Positions 9,289 to 16,980 of a stretch of DNA of 64,000 bases are shown here, one piece after another. Under the pieces are notes generated by a model that made no database searches, had not been told where the DNA came from, and worked only from the letters and a program-made list of their open reading frames with translations. The stretch spans positions 78,732 to 142,731 of the forward strand of contig JANQJW010000066.1 in NCBI GenBank assembly GCA_028281445.1. Direction: 5' to 3'. Each line of letters begins with the position of its first letter. The first letter of the stretch is position 1. Source of the stretch: Planctomycetota bacterium. Lineage in GTDB: Bacteria > Planctomycetota > PLA2 > JAEUHO01. Position numbers and translations under genes: made by a program.

Positions 9289-9383
9289 TGTTTGACGTTG
9301 CGACGGCCTGGCGCGCCGAAGTGCGCGAGATCGAGACCGCTGGTCGCGGTTCCTTGCTTCTGCTCTCGAGGAGGCACAAGGGA

Positions 9384-9415
9384 GGGGAGGCGCGCCGTCG
9401 GTCGCGCGCCTCCCC
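9384..9415. terminator. 11-bp GC-rich hairpin
   Basis: GGGGAGGCGCG (9384-9394) pairs perfectly with CGCGCCTCCCC (9405-9415) around a 10-base loop. No T-run follows on either strand. It could terminate either the plus-strand gene ending at 9203 or the minus-strand small gene ending at 9521. Confidence 0.4.
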
Positions 9416-9487
9416 GTTGGCAGAGGGCAGAGCCAGTGCACCGTGGAGACCTTCTCGTCGGTGCGAGTAACTGTGTTGGAGTCGGCT

Positions 9488-9510
9488 GCGCCGGCCCGGG
9501 GGGCCGGCGC
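9488..9510. terminator. 10-bp perfect hairpin downstream of the Ala-rich gene
   Basis: GCGCCGGCCC (9488-9497) and GGGCCGGCGC (9501-9510) form a perfect 10-bp stem with a three-base G loop. It lies 11 bases past the stop of the minus-strand small gene, the usual terminator position, although no T-run follows. Confidence 0.5.
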
Positions 9511-9520
9511 CATACCGAGA

Positions 9521-9739
9521 TTACGCGGCGGCGGTCGCGGGTGCGGCGGCGGTCGCGGGTGCGGCGGCGGTCGCGGGTGCGGCGGCAGCGGCCGCCCAGG
9601 CTACCCAAGCTGCCCCGATGGCTTCGCTGATGGCTGCGCTGGCGCGAGCCGCGTCGCGGGTGGCCTCGATGAGAGCAGCCGCGTCCAGGGCGGCGGCACC
9701 CGAGGCGGTGGCTGCGGTGAAGTGAGCTTGTGCTGACAT
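9521..9739 (-). CDS. Small alanine-rich protein (72 aa) with PATAAA repeats
   Basis: Minus-strand ATG at 9739 is preceded by a good GAGAGGG site at normal spacing; the frame ends at TAA at 9521-9523. The product is 72 residues, of which 39 are Ala. Residues 1-48 form a plausible amphipathic helix with D, E, R and T on one face. Two Trp follow (AAWVAWA), then an all-Ala run and three PATAAA repeats to the C-terminus. The repeats come from a perfect 18-bp DNA repeat. I recognise no family. It could be a structural or membrane-active peptide, a precursor peptide, or a spurious frame; the ribosome site and flanking hairpin favour a real gene. Confidence 0.45.
   Translation of the reverse strand: MSAQAHFTAATASGAAALDAAALIEATRDAARASAAISEAIGAAWVAWAAAAAAPATAAAPATAAAPATAAA
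9525..9578. repeat. 18-bp tandem repeat, three perfect copies
   Basis: The unit GCGGCGGCGGTCGCGGGT is repeated without a mismatch at 9525-9542, 9543-9560 and 9561-9578, followed by a partial copy. It encodes the PATAAA repeats of the minus-strand Ala-rich protein and, being identical in every copy, is prone to copy-number change. Confidence 0.9.
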
Positions 9740-10307
9740 GACTGATCCCTCTCGAGTTCGGTTTGGTTTCCGTGGCCGTATCCCCGACCACAACAGCCAT
9801 GGGGCCGCTCGCCTACGAAGGGGGGAAGAAAAGCGCACGGGCTCCGCGACGTGCGTTGTTGCCCACGGCCGGGGGGCCGAGTGGGCGTCACGAACCACCG
9901 CGCGGGGGCTTCCCATCCCCGACAGTTCGCACCGCGCTCCTGTGTCCACACGACGGTTTGGTGTCCGCCGGGGTTGTGCCGCTGACGAGAAAATGAGATT
10001 CTCCCCCCCTTGCATGGGAGGGAACCCAGTGTCTGGTGCATGCCCACTCCGGCTGCCGCCGGAGTGGGCATGCAGACAACATGCAAACTCGACTACTCAG
10101 AAGCCCGAACTCTCCCGCGCAGCGCGCCAGGCGCCGTCGCGCCGGGTTCATTCCCGCAACCGCACACGCTTCAGACGCTGCTGCTGCTGCTGCACGTGCC
10201 GGGCAACAGTGCTTGGCACGAGAGGCGGCGTGGTGACGACGGAGGCCGGCACGCGCGTTCAGTGATGGGGCTTGTCACCACCCCGAGCGCGGCCGGCAGT
10301 TGACGGG
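9740..10307. other. 568-base gap with a strong hairpin
   Basis: No open frame here has a credible ribosome site or codon use. The stretch contains the 17-bp perfect hairpin at 10037-10074, a minor GAGAA/TTCTC inverted repeat near 9988-10004, and the upstream region of the divergently oriented Ala-rich gene. It may hold a small RNA, but nothing proves transcription. Confidence 0.5.
10037..10074. repeat. Perfect 17-bp inverted repeat, 4-base loop
   Basis: TGCATGCCCACTCCGGC (10037-10053) is followed by TGCC and then its exact reverse complement (10058-10074). A 17-bp perfect stem with a tetraloop is much stronger than ordinary terminators. It lies in a gene-free stretch, about 230 bases before the next gene. 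No T-run follows on either strand, so a role other than intrinsic termination (RNA element, cruciform, protein site, small mobile repeat) should be considered. Confidence 0.85.
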
Positions 10308-10832
10308 ATGAACTATCTAGACCTTCACATGTTGACGTACCTGGCTCTGGCAGCTCAGCAGCAGGGGCGCGCCTGTAGTGAGATCCTGACGCGGGCAAAC
10401 GCATCAGATCTGAGCCGCGCGTTCCTGATTTGGGCTGATGAACGTGGCAGGACGTCCCACTACGTCATGTGTCTTGAGCACGAGGACAAGATCGAGTGTT
10501 TCGGTGGGATCGCAGAGCTGTGTGAGCCGTTCCTGACCCTCCATGCGACCCGGCTCGTCGAGCAGTTCGGCTTCGACGAAGAGGCCTTGCTTTTCGCCCA
10601 GGAGGCGCTGCCGTACGTGTTCGTTCGAATGCCCGAGGAAGGAACAGTTGGTGAACTGGCCGATCGGGCTAGGCGGATCTTCAATGAGTTGTACAGGCGC
10701 ACGGCACCCGAGTGCGCGTTGAGCACCGAAGATCGACGCTACCTGGAACTCTGTGACGAGGTCATGCGCCCAGGGAGCTCAGCCGAGATCACCGAGCGCT
10801 TCCGCAAGATGGCGCATGGGGAGTCGGACTGA
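10308..10832 (+). CDS. Uncharacterised protein, 174 aa
   Basis: The frame is open from about 10272; the ATG at 10308 is chosen because the upstream part reads poorly, though no strong ribosome site precedes it. The soluble product is acidic overall, with blocks such as LLFAQEALPYVFVRMPEEG and an N-terminal MNYLDLHMLTYLALAAQQQG helix. It has no signal peptide, membrane segment or motif I recognise. Codon choice uses more A/T at third positions than neighbouring genes, consistent with acquired DNA. It ends just before the convergent frd operon. Confidence 0.6.
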   Translation: MNYLDLHMLTYLALAAQQQGRACSEILTRANASDLSRAFLIWADERGRTSHYVMCLEHEDKIECFGGIAELCEPFLTLHATRLVEQFGFDEEALLFAQEALPYVFVRMPEEGTVGELADRARRIFNELYRRTAPECALSTEDRRYLELCDEVMRPGSSAEITERFRKMAHGESD

Positions 10833-10851
10833 CGTCCTCGAGCGCCTACTC

Positions 10852-11190
10852 CTATGGCATCGTCCAGAGCACGTGCACCGCAAGGGCCGTGCACACGATC
10901 GCGCCGCCGTAGAACAGCACACCGAGCGAGCGGCTGTAGCCGCGCGCGCCGAGGTCCATCACCGTGTGGCGCAGACGGTGCGCCGCGTGGAAGAGCGGCA
11001 GCGTGATCAGGAGCAGCAGGTAGAGCCGCCCGAGGGGGTGGCGGATCGCGTCGAGCAGTCCCTGCTCGGAGACGCAGCCCCACGCGACGGCGAAGCTCGT
11101 CAATACGACCGTTACGGGCATCAGCATGGCCGCGACCATGCCGCCGGCGGCGAAGAGCGACCAGATCATGGGTTCGTTGGAACGTGCCAT
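10852..11190 (-). CDS. frdD: Fumarate reductase membrane subunit D
   Basis: A 112-residue membrane anchor with three hydrophobic segments. The family signature PLFHAAHRLRHTVMDLG lies before the last helix. Together with FrdC it anchors the FrdAB catalytic dimer and provides the quinol site in the four-subunit (enterobacterial-type) fumarate reductase, which lacks heme in characterised examples. It starts four bases after the frdC stop and is the last gene of the frdABCD operon. Length matches E. coli FrdD (about 119). Confidence 0.93.
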   Translation of the reverse strand: MARSNEPMIWSLFAAGGMVAAMLMPVTVVLTSFAVAWGCVSEQGLLDAIRHPLGRLYLLLLITLPLFHAAHRLRHTVMDLGARGYSRSLGVLFYGGAIVCTALAVHVLWTMP

Positions 11191-11194
11191 GGCT

Positions 11195-11575
11195 CTACCC
11201 CATCACCAGCCAGGCCACGACGAGCGACACCACGAGCCACGCAGCGAAGTGCGCGCCCGCGACAATCGGCTCCGGGACCCGGTCTTCGCCCTTGTAGACG
11301 CGCAGTGCCTTCGGCGCCGCCGCGAACCACGTGATCGTGTGCCAGGTGACCATGAGGAACACGACGAAGTGCCAGATGAGGCTGGCCGGCTTCTTGAGGT
11401 ACTCGAAGAAGACCGAGAACGAGTCGGCCGACTTCGCCTGGTACGCGGCATAGAGAAGGAACACGCAGTAGATCGCCACGAACGCCGACGTGAGCTCGCG
11501 CACCATGAAGCGCCGCCAGTAGGAGCGCTCCATGTACCACGTCTTCGACATGGGTCGGATGTAGTCCTTGCTCAT
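11195..11575 (-). CDS. frdC: Fumarate reductase membrane subunit C
   Basis: 126 residues with three membrane segments. The N-terminal YIRPMSKTWYMERSYWRRF block is highly characteristic of FrdC, and FLMVTWHTITWFAAAPKAL covers the second helix region. The ATG at 11575 is two bases after the frdB stop; the longer open frame upstream is an overlap with frdB and is not used. It forms the quinol-binding membrane anchor with FrdD. Confidence 0.94.
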   Translation of the reverse strand: MSKDYIRPMSKTWYMERSYWRRFMVRELTSAFVAIYCVFLLYAAYQAKSADSFSVFFEYLKKPASLIWHFVVFLMVTWHTITWFAAAPKALRVYKGEDRVPEPIVAGAHFAAWLVVSLVVAWLVMG

Positions 11576-11577
11576 GA

Positions 11578-12357
11578 CTACTTGCTCCCCCAGGGCAGCA
11601 GCTTGGACTTGATCCAGTCCGTCGTACCCTTGACCTTGCCCATCTGGATCGCGCCGGCCGGGTCGACGCTCTTCGGGCACACCTTGGAGCAGGCGCCGAC
11701 GAACGTGCAGTGCCAGACGCCGTGATCACTCTGGATGACGTCGGCGCGCTCGTCCTCCGCGCCGTCGCGCGAGTCGAGGTTGTAGCGTTGTCCCAGTGCC
11801 AGTGCCGCCGGTCCGACGAAGGTCGAGTCGAGGCCGTAGACCGGGCAGGCCGAGTAGCACAGCATGCAGTTGATGCACATGCTGAAGTCCTTGTACTCCG
11901 CCAGCTCCGCGGGGCTCTGGCGGTACTCGCCGTCCTCGAGGTTGCGGGGCTCCTTAGGGATGAGCCACGTCTTCACGTCCTCCATCTTGTGCATGAAGTC
12001 ATCCATGTTGATGACCAGGTCACGCATGACGGGGAAGTGGGAGAGCGGCTCCACGCGGATCTTGTTCGGGTAGTGGTCCCGAAGGAACGAGGAGCACGTC
12101 AGCTCGGGCTCGCCGTTGACCATCATCCCGCAGCTGCCGCAGACAGCCATGCGGCACGACCAGCGGTAGGTCAGCGAGCCGTCGACGTTGTCCTTGATCC
12201 AGTTGAGCGCATCCAGGACCACCCACTCCTGCTTGTACGGCACCTCGTAGGTGTCGTAGCGCGGCTCGCTGTCCTCGTCCGGGAGGTAGCGGAACACCTC
12301 GAGGGTGATCGTCTTCTCGGCGCCAGAGCCGTTGGTGGTTGCAGCGTTACTTGCCAT
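11578..12357 (-). CDS. frdB: Fumarate reductase iron-sulfur subunit
   Basis: 259 residues. The [2Fe-2S] ferredoxin domain carries Cys68, Cys73, Cys76 and Cys88. The C-terminal domain carries the [4Fe-4S] set Cys161, 164, 167 and 171 ([12 protein letters not shown]) and the [3Fe-4S] cysteines 217, 223 and 227 followed by CPKSVDP. FrdB passes electrons from membrane quinol to the flavin of FrdA. Its start overlaps the end of frdA by 11 bases, indicating coupled translation. The N-terminus has a short Asn/Thr/Gly-rich extension before the family core. Confidence 0.96.
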   Translation of the reverse strand: MASNAATTNGSGAEKTITLEVFRYLPDEDSEPRYDTYEVPYKQEWVVLDALNWIKDNVDGSLTYRWSCRMAVCGSCGMMVNGEPELTCSSFLRDHYPNKIRVEPLSHFPVMRDLVINMDDFMHKMEDVKTWLIPKEPRNLEDGEYRQSPAELAEYKDFSMCINCMLCYSACPVYGLDSTFVGPAALALGQRYNLDSRDGAEDERADVIQSDHGVWHCTFVGACSKVCPKSVDPAGAIQMGKVKGTTDWIKSKLLPWGSK

Positions 12358-14104
12358 AGACGCGGTCTCCGGGCGGCCAGCGAGTGATGACGACGTCGAG
12401 ATAGTCGATCTTGGGATCGCCGTCTTCCTTGCGATGGGCCATGGAATGGCGCATGTACTTGTCGTCGTCGCGCTCCGGGTGATCGAGGCGCTGATGCGCG
12501 CCGCGCGACTCCTTGCGGGCGGCCGCGCTGAAGGCCAGCGCTTCGGCCGTGTCGACCATGAACTCGAGCTCGAGCGCGCTCGTGAGCTGGGTGTTGAACG
12601 TCTTGCTGCGGTCGGTGACCTTCAGGTCCTTGACGCGCGCCTTCAGCTCGCGGATGACCTCGCAGGTTGCGTCGAGCTTCTTCTGCTCGCGGTAGATGCC
12701 GGCGCCCTCTTCGGTGGTGTCGACGAGCGCGTCGCGAATCTCGGCGATGGCGCCCTCGCCCTCCTTGCCCTCGGCGTACATCGACTTGATGCGGTCGGCG
12801 CGCGCCTGGGCCTGGGACTCGACGGCATCGGCATCGACGCTGTTCTCCTTGGCGAAGGCGGCGGCGGACGCGCCGGCCCGGCGGCCGAAGACGAGCAGCT
12901 CGGTCAGCGAGTTGGAGCCGAGGCGGTTGGCGCCATTGATGCTCACGCAGGCACACTCGCCGGCCGCGTATAGGCCCGGCAGGGGCGTCGCGCCGTGGAT
13001 GTCGGTGTGGACGCCGCCCATCATGTAGTGGACGACGGGCCGCACGGGGATCGGCTCGTGCACGCAGTCAACGCCGGCGTAGTTCTTGGCCGTTGCGCGG
13101 ACGAACGGGATCTTCTTGTTGATCTTCTTCTCGCCGAGGTGCGTGACGTCGAGGTGGACGTAGGTGCCCATCGCGTCCTCGAAGACGTTGCCGGTTTCCC
13201 GCTCGTGATAGAAGGCCTGCGACAGGCGGTCGCGCGGGCCCAGCTCCATGCTCTTGAGCTGCGGGTGGTTCGGGTCGTTGACATCGAGCGGCGTGCCGAG
13301 GTCGTGGTCCTGCAGGTAGCGGCGCCCGTGCTTGTTCAGCAGGATGCCGCCCTCGCCGCGGGATGCCTCGGTGATCAGGATGCCCGTGCCCGGCAGGCCG
13401 GTCGGGTGGTACTGCACGAACTCCATGTCCTTGAGCGGGACACCGGCGCGATAGGCCAGCGCCATGCCGTCGCCATTCTTGATGGCGGCGTTCGTGGTGA
13501 ACGGGAAGATGCGGCCCGCACCGCCGGTGCAGAGGATGACGGCCTTCGCGGCGATCGTCTGCAGGCGGCCCGTCTTCTGCTCGATCGCGGCGACGCCCTG
13601 GCAGCGCCCGTCCTGCACGATGAGGTCGAACACGAACCACTCGTCGTAGCGCTTCACCGGGTCGTACTTGAGCGACGTCTGAAAGAGCGTGTGCAGCATG
13701 TGGAAGCCGGTCTTGTCTGCGGCGAACCACGTGCGCTTGATCTTCATGCCGCCGAACGGACGGACCGCCACGGAGCCGTCAGGCTCGCGGCTCCACGGGC
13801 AGCCCCAGTGCTCGAGCTGGGTCAGCTCCTTGGGGGCCTCGTTGACGAAGAGCTCGACGGCGTCCTGGTCACAGAGCCAGTCGCCGCCGCCGATCGTGTC
13901 GTTGCAGTGATGGTCGAGGGAGTCCTCGTCCTTGATGACGGCGGCCGATCCGCCCTCGGCGGATACGGTATGGCTTCGCATCGGGTAGACCTTCGAGACC
14001 ACCGCGACGCTCAGCTCCGGCGAGGTCTCCGCGATCGCAATTGCTGCGCGAAGACCGGCGCCCCCGCCTCCCACGATCAAGACGTCGTGAACGGGAATGG
14101 TCAT
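12347..14104 (-). CDS. frdA: Fumarate reductase flavoprotein subunit
   Basis: 585 residues. An FAD Rossmann motif ([15 protein letters not shown]) is followed by [10 protein letters not shown], whose His is the covalent FAD attachment residue in this family. QYHPTGLPG and [11 protein letters not shown] are substrate and cap-region motifs. The RSHTV.AEGG form and the linked FrdC/FrdD anchors indicate the quinol:fumarate reductase type rather than a typical SDH, though four-subunit enzymes can run either way. First gene of the operon; an AAGGAG site sits seven bases before the ATG. It probably supports anaerobic fumarate respiration. Confidence 0.95.
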   Translation of the reverse strand: MTIPVHDVLIVGGGGAGLRAAIAIAETSPELSVAVVSKVYPMRSHTVSAEGGSAAVIKDEDSLDHHCNDTIGGGDWLCDQDAVELFVNEAPKELTQLEHWGCPWSREPDGSVAVRPFGGMKIKRTWFAADKTGFHMLHTLFQTSLKYDPVKRYDEWFVFDLIVQDGRCQGVAAIEQKTGRLQTIAAKAVILCTGGAGRIFPFTTNAAIKNGDGMALAYRAGVPLKDMEFVQYHPTGLPGTGILITEASRGEGGILLNKHGRRYLQDHDLGTPLDVNDPNHPQLKSMELGPRDRLSQAFYHERETGNVFEDAMGTYVHLDVTHLGEKKINKKIPFVRATAKNYAGVDCVHEPIPVRPVVHYMMGGVHTDIHGATPLPGLYAAGECACVSINGANRLGSNSLTELLVFGRRAGASAAAFAKENSVDADAVESQAQARADRIKSMYAEGKEGEGAIAEIRDALVDTTEEGAGIYREQKKLDATCEVIRELKARVKDLKVTDRSKTFNTQLTSALELEFMVDTAEALAFSAAARKESRGAHQRLDHPERDDDKYMRHSMAHRKEDGDPKIDYLDVVITRWPPGDRVYGK

Positions 14105-14224
14105 TGAAGCTCCTTGGCGCGAGCGGGGGATGATGGCACGGAGAAATAGCCGAGTCCAGAGGCGTCGAGCCCTACCGGACAGCCTCCAAGAAGCTGATAA
14201 TGGCTCTCACAACGGGAGGCGCGC

Positions 14225-15055
14225 ATGTCGGAATCCAAGGCGATCCAGCGCACGGTTGCGCAGGGCAAGGGCCCTGCCACGGAGGCGTCGCTGGTCGCGG
14301 ACCTTGGCGCACTGGGCATAACGCACGGGATGACGCTTCTAGTCCACACGTCGATGTCCCAGCTCGGCTATGTGGTGGGTGATGCGGAGGCCGTGGTTGC
14401 CGCCCTGCTTGCGGCTGTGGGTCCCGACGGGACGCTCGTGATGCCCGCGATGTCGTCCGGGCGGTCCGAGCCGCGGCACTGGCGCTCGCCGCCCGTCCCC
14501 GAGTCTTGGTGGCAGGTGATTCGCGACCACATGCCCGCATTCGATCCCCGGACCACACCGGGGCGGATGATGGGTGTGGTGGCTGACACCTTCCGCGTAT
14601 GGCCGGGCGTGGTCCGTAGCGACCATCCCGTGAACTCGTTCGTGGCACATGGGCCGAAGGCGGACGCGATCCTCGCCGACCAGGCGCTCGCGGGCGGGCT
14701 GGGGGAAGCGTCGCCCCTGGCGCGTGTCTACGACCTCGGCGGCCATGTGCTGTTGCTCGGCGTGGGGCACGCCAACAACACGTCGCTCCACCTGGCGGAA
14801 TACCGCGCCGAGTTCGGGGGCAAGACGCGCAGCGCCTTCGGCACGCCCATGTTCGTCGATGGCGAGCGGAGGTGGGTCGAGTTCGAGGAGCTCGAGCTCG
14901 ACGATGAGGACTTCGATCAGGTCGGCGCGGCGTTCGCCGAGGAGACCGGACTCCAGGTAGAGGGCGAGGTTGCCTGCGCCCGGGCGCTCTTGTGCCCGCA
15001 GGCACCGCTGGTCGACTTTGCCGTCGGCTGGATGGAGGCACACCGAGGTAGCTAG
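14225..15055 (+). CDS. AAC(3)-family N-acetyltransferase
   Basis: 276 residues matching the aminoglycoside 3-N-acetyltransferase (Antibiotic_NAT) family. It shows LLVHTSMSQLGYV near residue 40, VGPDGTLVMPAMS, the diagnostic SDHPVNSFVAHGPKA block and LLGVGHANNTSLHLAEYRA. Family enzymes transfer acetyl from acetyl-CoA to the 3-amino group of 2-deoxystreptamine aminoglycosides, but many chromosomal members have unknown natural substrates. A GGGAGG site precedes the ATG. It sits divergently from frdA with no mobile element nearby, so a housekeeping or antibiotic-related acylation role is as likely as acquired resistance. Confidence 0.88.
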   Translation: MSESKAIQRTVAQGKGPATEASLVADLGALGITHGMTLLVHTSMSQLGYVVGDAEAVVAALLAAVGPDGTLVMPAMSSGRSEPRHWRSPPVPESWWQVIRDHMPAFDPRTTPGRMMGVVADTFRVWPGVVRSDHPVNSFVAHGPKADAILADQALAGGLGEASPLARVYDLGGHVLLLGVGHANNTSLHLAEYRAEFGGKTRSAFGTPMFVDGERRWVEFEELELDDEDFDQVGAAFAEETGLQVEGEVACARALLCPQAPLVDFAVGWMEAHRGS

Positions 15056-15064
15056 ACTCTGCAT

Positions 15065-15391
15065 GTGAAGCCGTTCACCGAGCACCCCCCGGTCGAGGAC
15101 GACTACCGGGACATCGCCGTCGGGATCTTCCTGATCCTCCTGACCGTGGTGTTGCTGGTGGCGGCCCTGGAGCCCACCCCCGGAGGCATCCTCGCGGGTG
15201 TCGTGGCGATCCTGCTCGGGCTCCTGATCATCGCGGCCGGCTGGGTCGGGACGCCGGACGACTTCGATCAGACGGAGGACACGCGCCGCCTGCGCAGCTT
15301 CAAGAGCGCCTCACGCTGGACCGTCTACGCGTGTCTCTTCTTCCTCGTCGCCCTCGCCGTCGTGGCACGCATCCTCTTCGCGCGCCGCTGA
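15065..15391 (+). CDS. Small membrane protein, three TM segments
   Basis: 108 residues starting at GTG 15065; the overlapping ATG at 15063 runs directly into a stop. Hydrophobic segments lie at about residues 18-35, 42-61 and 86-104. The second pair is separated by a charged loop (GTPDDFDQTEDTRRLRSF). No family recognised. It begins nine bases after the acetyltransferase gene and may share its transcript. Confidence 0.65.
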   Translation: MKPFTEHPPVEDDYRDIAVGIFLILLTVVLLVAALEPTPGGILAGVVAILLGLLIIAAGWVGTPDDFDQTEDTRRLRSFKSASRWTVYACLFFLVALAVVARILFARR

Positions 15392-15422
15392 CCGAGCCTG
15401 CTAGGATCCCGCTCCCTTCCTC

Positions 15423-16973
15423 GTGGAGTCACGCGTGCAGCTCGGATTCGTCATCGACCACTCGCGCTGCATCGGGTGCCACGCGTGCACGGTCGCGTGC
15501 AAGTCCGAGAACGACGTACCCGTCGGCTCCTTCCGTACGTGGGTCAAGTACACCGAGATGGGCCAGTTCCCGCAGGTGCGCCGCAGCTTCGCGGTGCTTC
15601 GCTGCAACCAGTGCACGAACCCGCCGTGTGTGACGATCTGCCCCGTCACGGCGCTCGACAAGCACGAGAACGGCATCGTCGACATCGATCCTGCCGCGTG
15701 CATCGGCTGCAAGAGCTGCATGCAGGCGTGCCCCTACGACGCGCTCTACATCAACGAGGACCACGGCGTCGCCGAGAAGTGCCACTTCTGCGCGCATCGC
15801 ACGGAGGTCGGGCTCGCGCCCGCGTGCGCCGTCGTCTGTCCGACCGAAGCAATCGTGCCCGGCGACTTCAACGACCCCGAGAGCCGCGTCAGCAAGCTCA
15901 AGGCGGGCGGGCGCTTGAAGGCGCGCAAGCAGGAAGCGGGTACCAAGCCCAACGTCTTCTACCGCCAGACCGGACCCGCGGGCCTGGATCCCTCGATGAC
16001 CAACGGCGCGGGCGGCTACCTCTGGTCGAACCAGCAGCCCGGCATCCAGCAAGACGCCGAGGTCTTCGAGTCCTTCGAACGCAAGGCCGCGGCGCGTACG
16101 ACGTACGACGTCTCGCATCCGCCCAAGTGGGGCTGGAAGGTCTCGCTGTATCTGTGGACCAAGTCGATTGCAGGCGGCCTCGGTCTCATGACGGCCTCGC
16201 TCTGGTTCGAGGCAAGTCGGGGCGACGGGTACGTCGGCGGCATGTGGAGCTTCGTGCTGCTGAGCGCACTGGCAATGCTCGGTGCGACCGCGGCGTTGCT
16301 GGTTGGAGATCTCAAGCGGCCTGAGCGGTTCCTCTACATCCTGCGCCGTCCCAACTGGGACTCGTGGCTCGTGCGCGGCGGCTTCATCCTGACCGGCTAC
16401 GGACTCGTTCTGACGTCGCTGTTGTTGCTCTACTGGCTCGAGCTCTCTGTGCCACGCATTGTCACGCAGGGCCTGTTCGTCGCGATGATCCTCGGCGGGG
16501 CGGCGACAGCGGCCTACACAGCGTGGCTCTTTGCACAGGCCAAGGGACGAGTGTTATGGATGCGCAAGGGACTGGCGTTCCACCTGCTCGTGCAGGCCTG
16601 GATCGCCGGGTGCGCCTGGATGCTCATGGGCGGCTTGTTCTTCGACATCGGCCCGAACGTGGAGCCGTGGCTTCGAAACGGGCTCGGGGTCGGGCTTCTG
16701 CTGCACTTCGTGATGATGAAGTTCGAGCCGCGGCTCGCGCCCAAGGGGCGCGAGAAGGAGTACGAGCGTGCCGCGAAGCTGATCACGCGCGGGCCGTTCG
16801 CGATGCGCCACCTGGTCCACGGGCTCGCGGTCGGCATCGTCCTGCCGCTGGTGGCCGTCGCGCTCGGCACGACGAGCCCGGTGTTCGCCATCGGCGGCAT
16901 GCTCGCGTTGTGGGGGCTCTGGAACGAGGAGGACATCTTCGTCCGTGCGGGCCAGGCGTTGCCGATCAGCTAG
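15423..16973 (+). CDS. Fused four-cluster ferredoxin/NrfD-type quinone subunit
   Basis: 516 residues combining two subunits that are usually separate. Residues 1 to ~165 are a DmsB/PsrB-like electron-transfer protein with repeated cysteine clusters (CIGCHACTVACK, CNQCTNPPCVTICP, CIGCKSCMQACP, CHFCAHR) able to hold four [4Fe-4S] centres. After a linker, residues ~235-515 form an NrfD/PsrC-type membrane domain of about eight helices, with the family block GDLKRPERFLYILRRPNWDSW. It exchanges electrons between the quinone pool and the molybdenum subunit encoded seven bases downstream. The start is taken at GTG 15423; an internal in-frame GTG at 15435 (VQLGFVID) is an alternative. Confidence 0.9.
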   Translation: MESRVQLGFVIDHSRCIGCHACTVACKSENDVPVGSFRTWVKYTEMGQFPQVRRSFAVLRCNQCTNPPCVTICPVTALDKHENGIVDIDPAACIGCKSCMQACPYDALYINEDHGVAEKCHFCAHRTEVGLAPACAVVCPTEAIVPGDFNDPESRVSKLKAGGRLKARKQEAGTKPNVFYRQTGPAGLDPSMTNGAGGYLWSNQQPGIQQDAEVFESFERKAAARTTYDVSHPPKWGWKVSLYLWTKSIAGGLGLMTASLWFEASRGDGYVGGMWSFVLLSALAMLGATAALLVGDLKRPERFLYILRRPNWDSWLVRGGFILTGYGLVLTSLLLLYWLELSVPRIVTQGLFVAMILGGAATAAYTAWLFAQAKGRVLWMRKGLAFHLLVQAWIAGCAWMLMGGLFFDIGPNVEPWLRNGLGVGLLLHFVMMKFEPRLAPKGREKEYERAAKLITRGPFAMRHLVHGLAVGIVLPLVAVALGTTSPVFAIGGMLALWGLWNEEDIFVRAGQALPIS

Positions 16974-16980
16974 GAGAAAT

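Noticed and set aside
9525..9578. CRISPR-like direct repeats
   Set aside because: The 18-bp units are contiguous with no spacers and encode an in-frame peptide repeat.
9521..10015. Longer 164-residue version of the Ala-rich minus-strand gene
   Set aside because: Only the ATG at 9739 has a ribosome site; the upstream part crosses a structured gene-free region.
14176..14201. CGGACA...GATAAT as a sigma-70 promoter for the AAC(3) gene
   Set aside because: The spacer is only 14 bases and the -35 match is poor; the GATAAT box alone is weak evidence.
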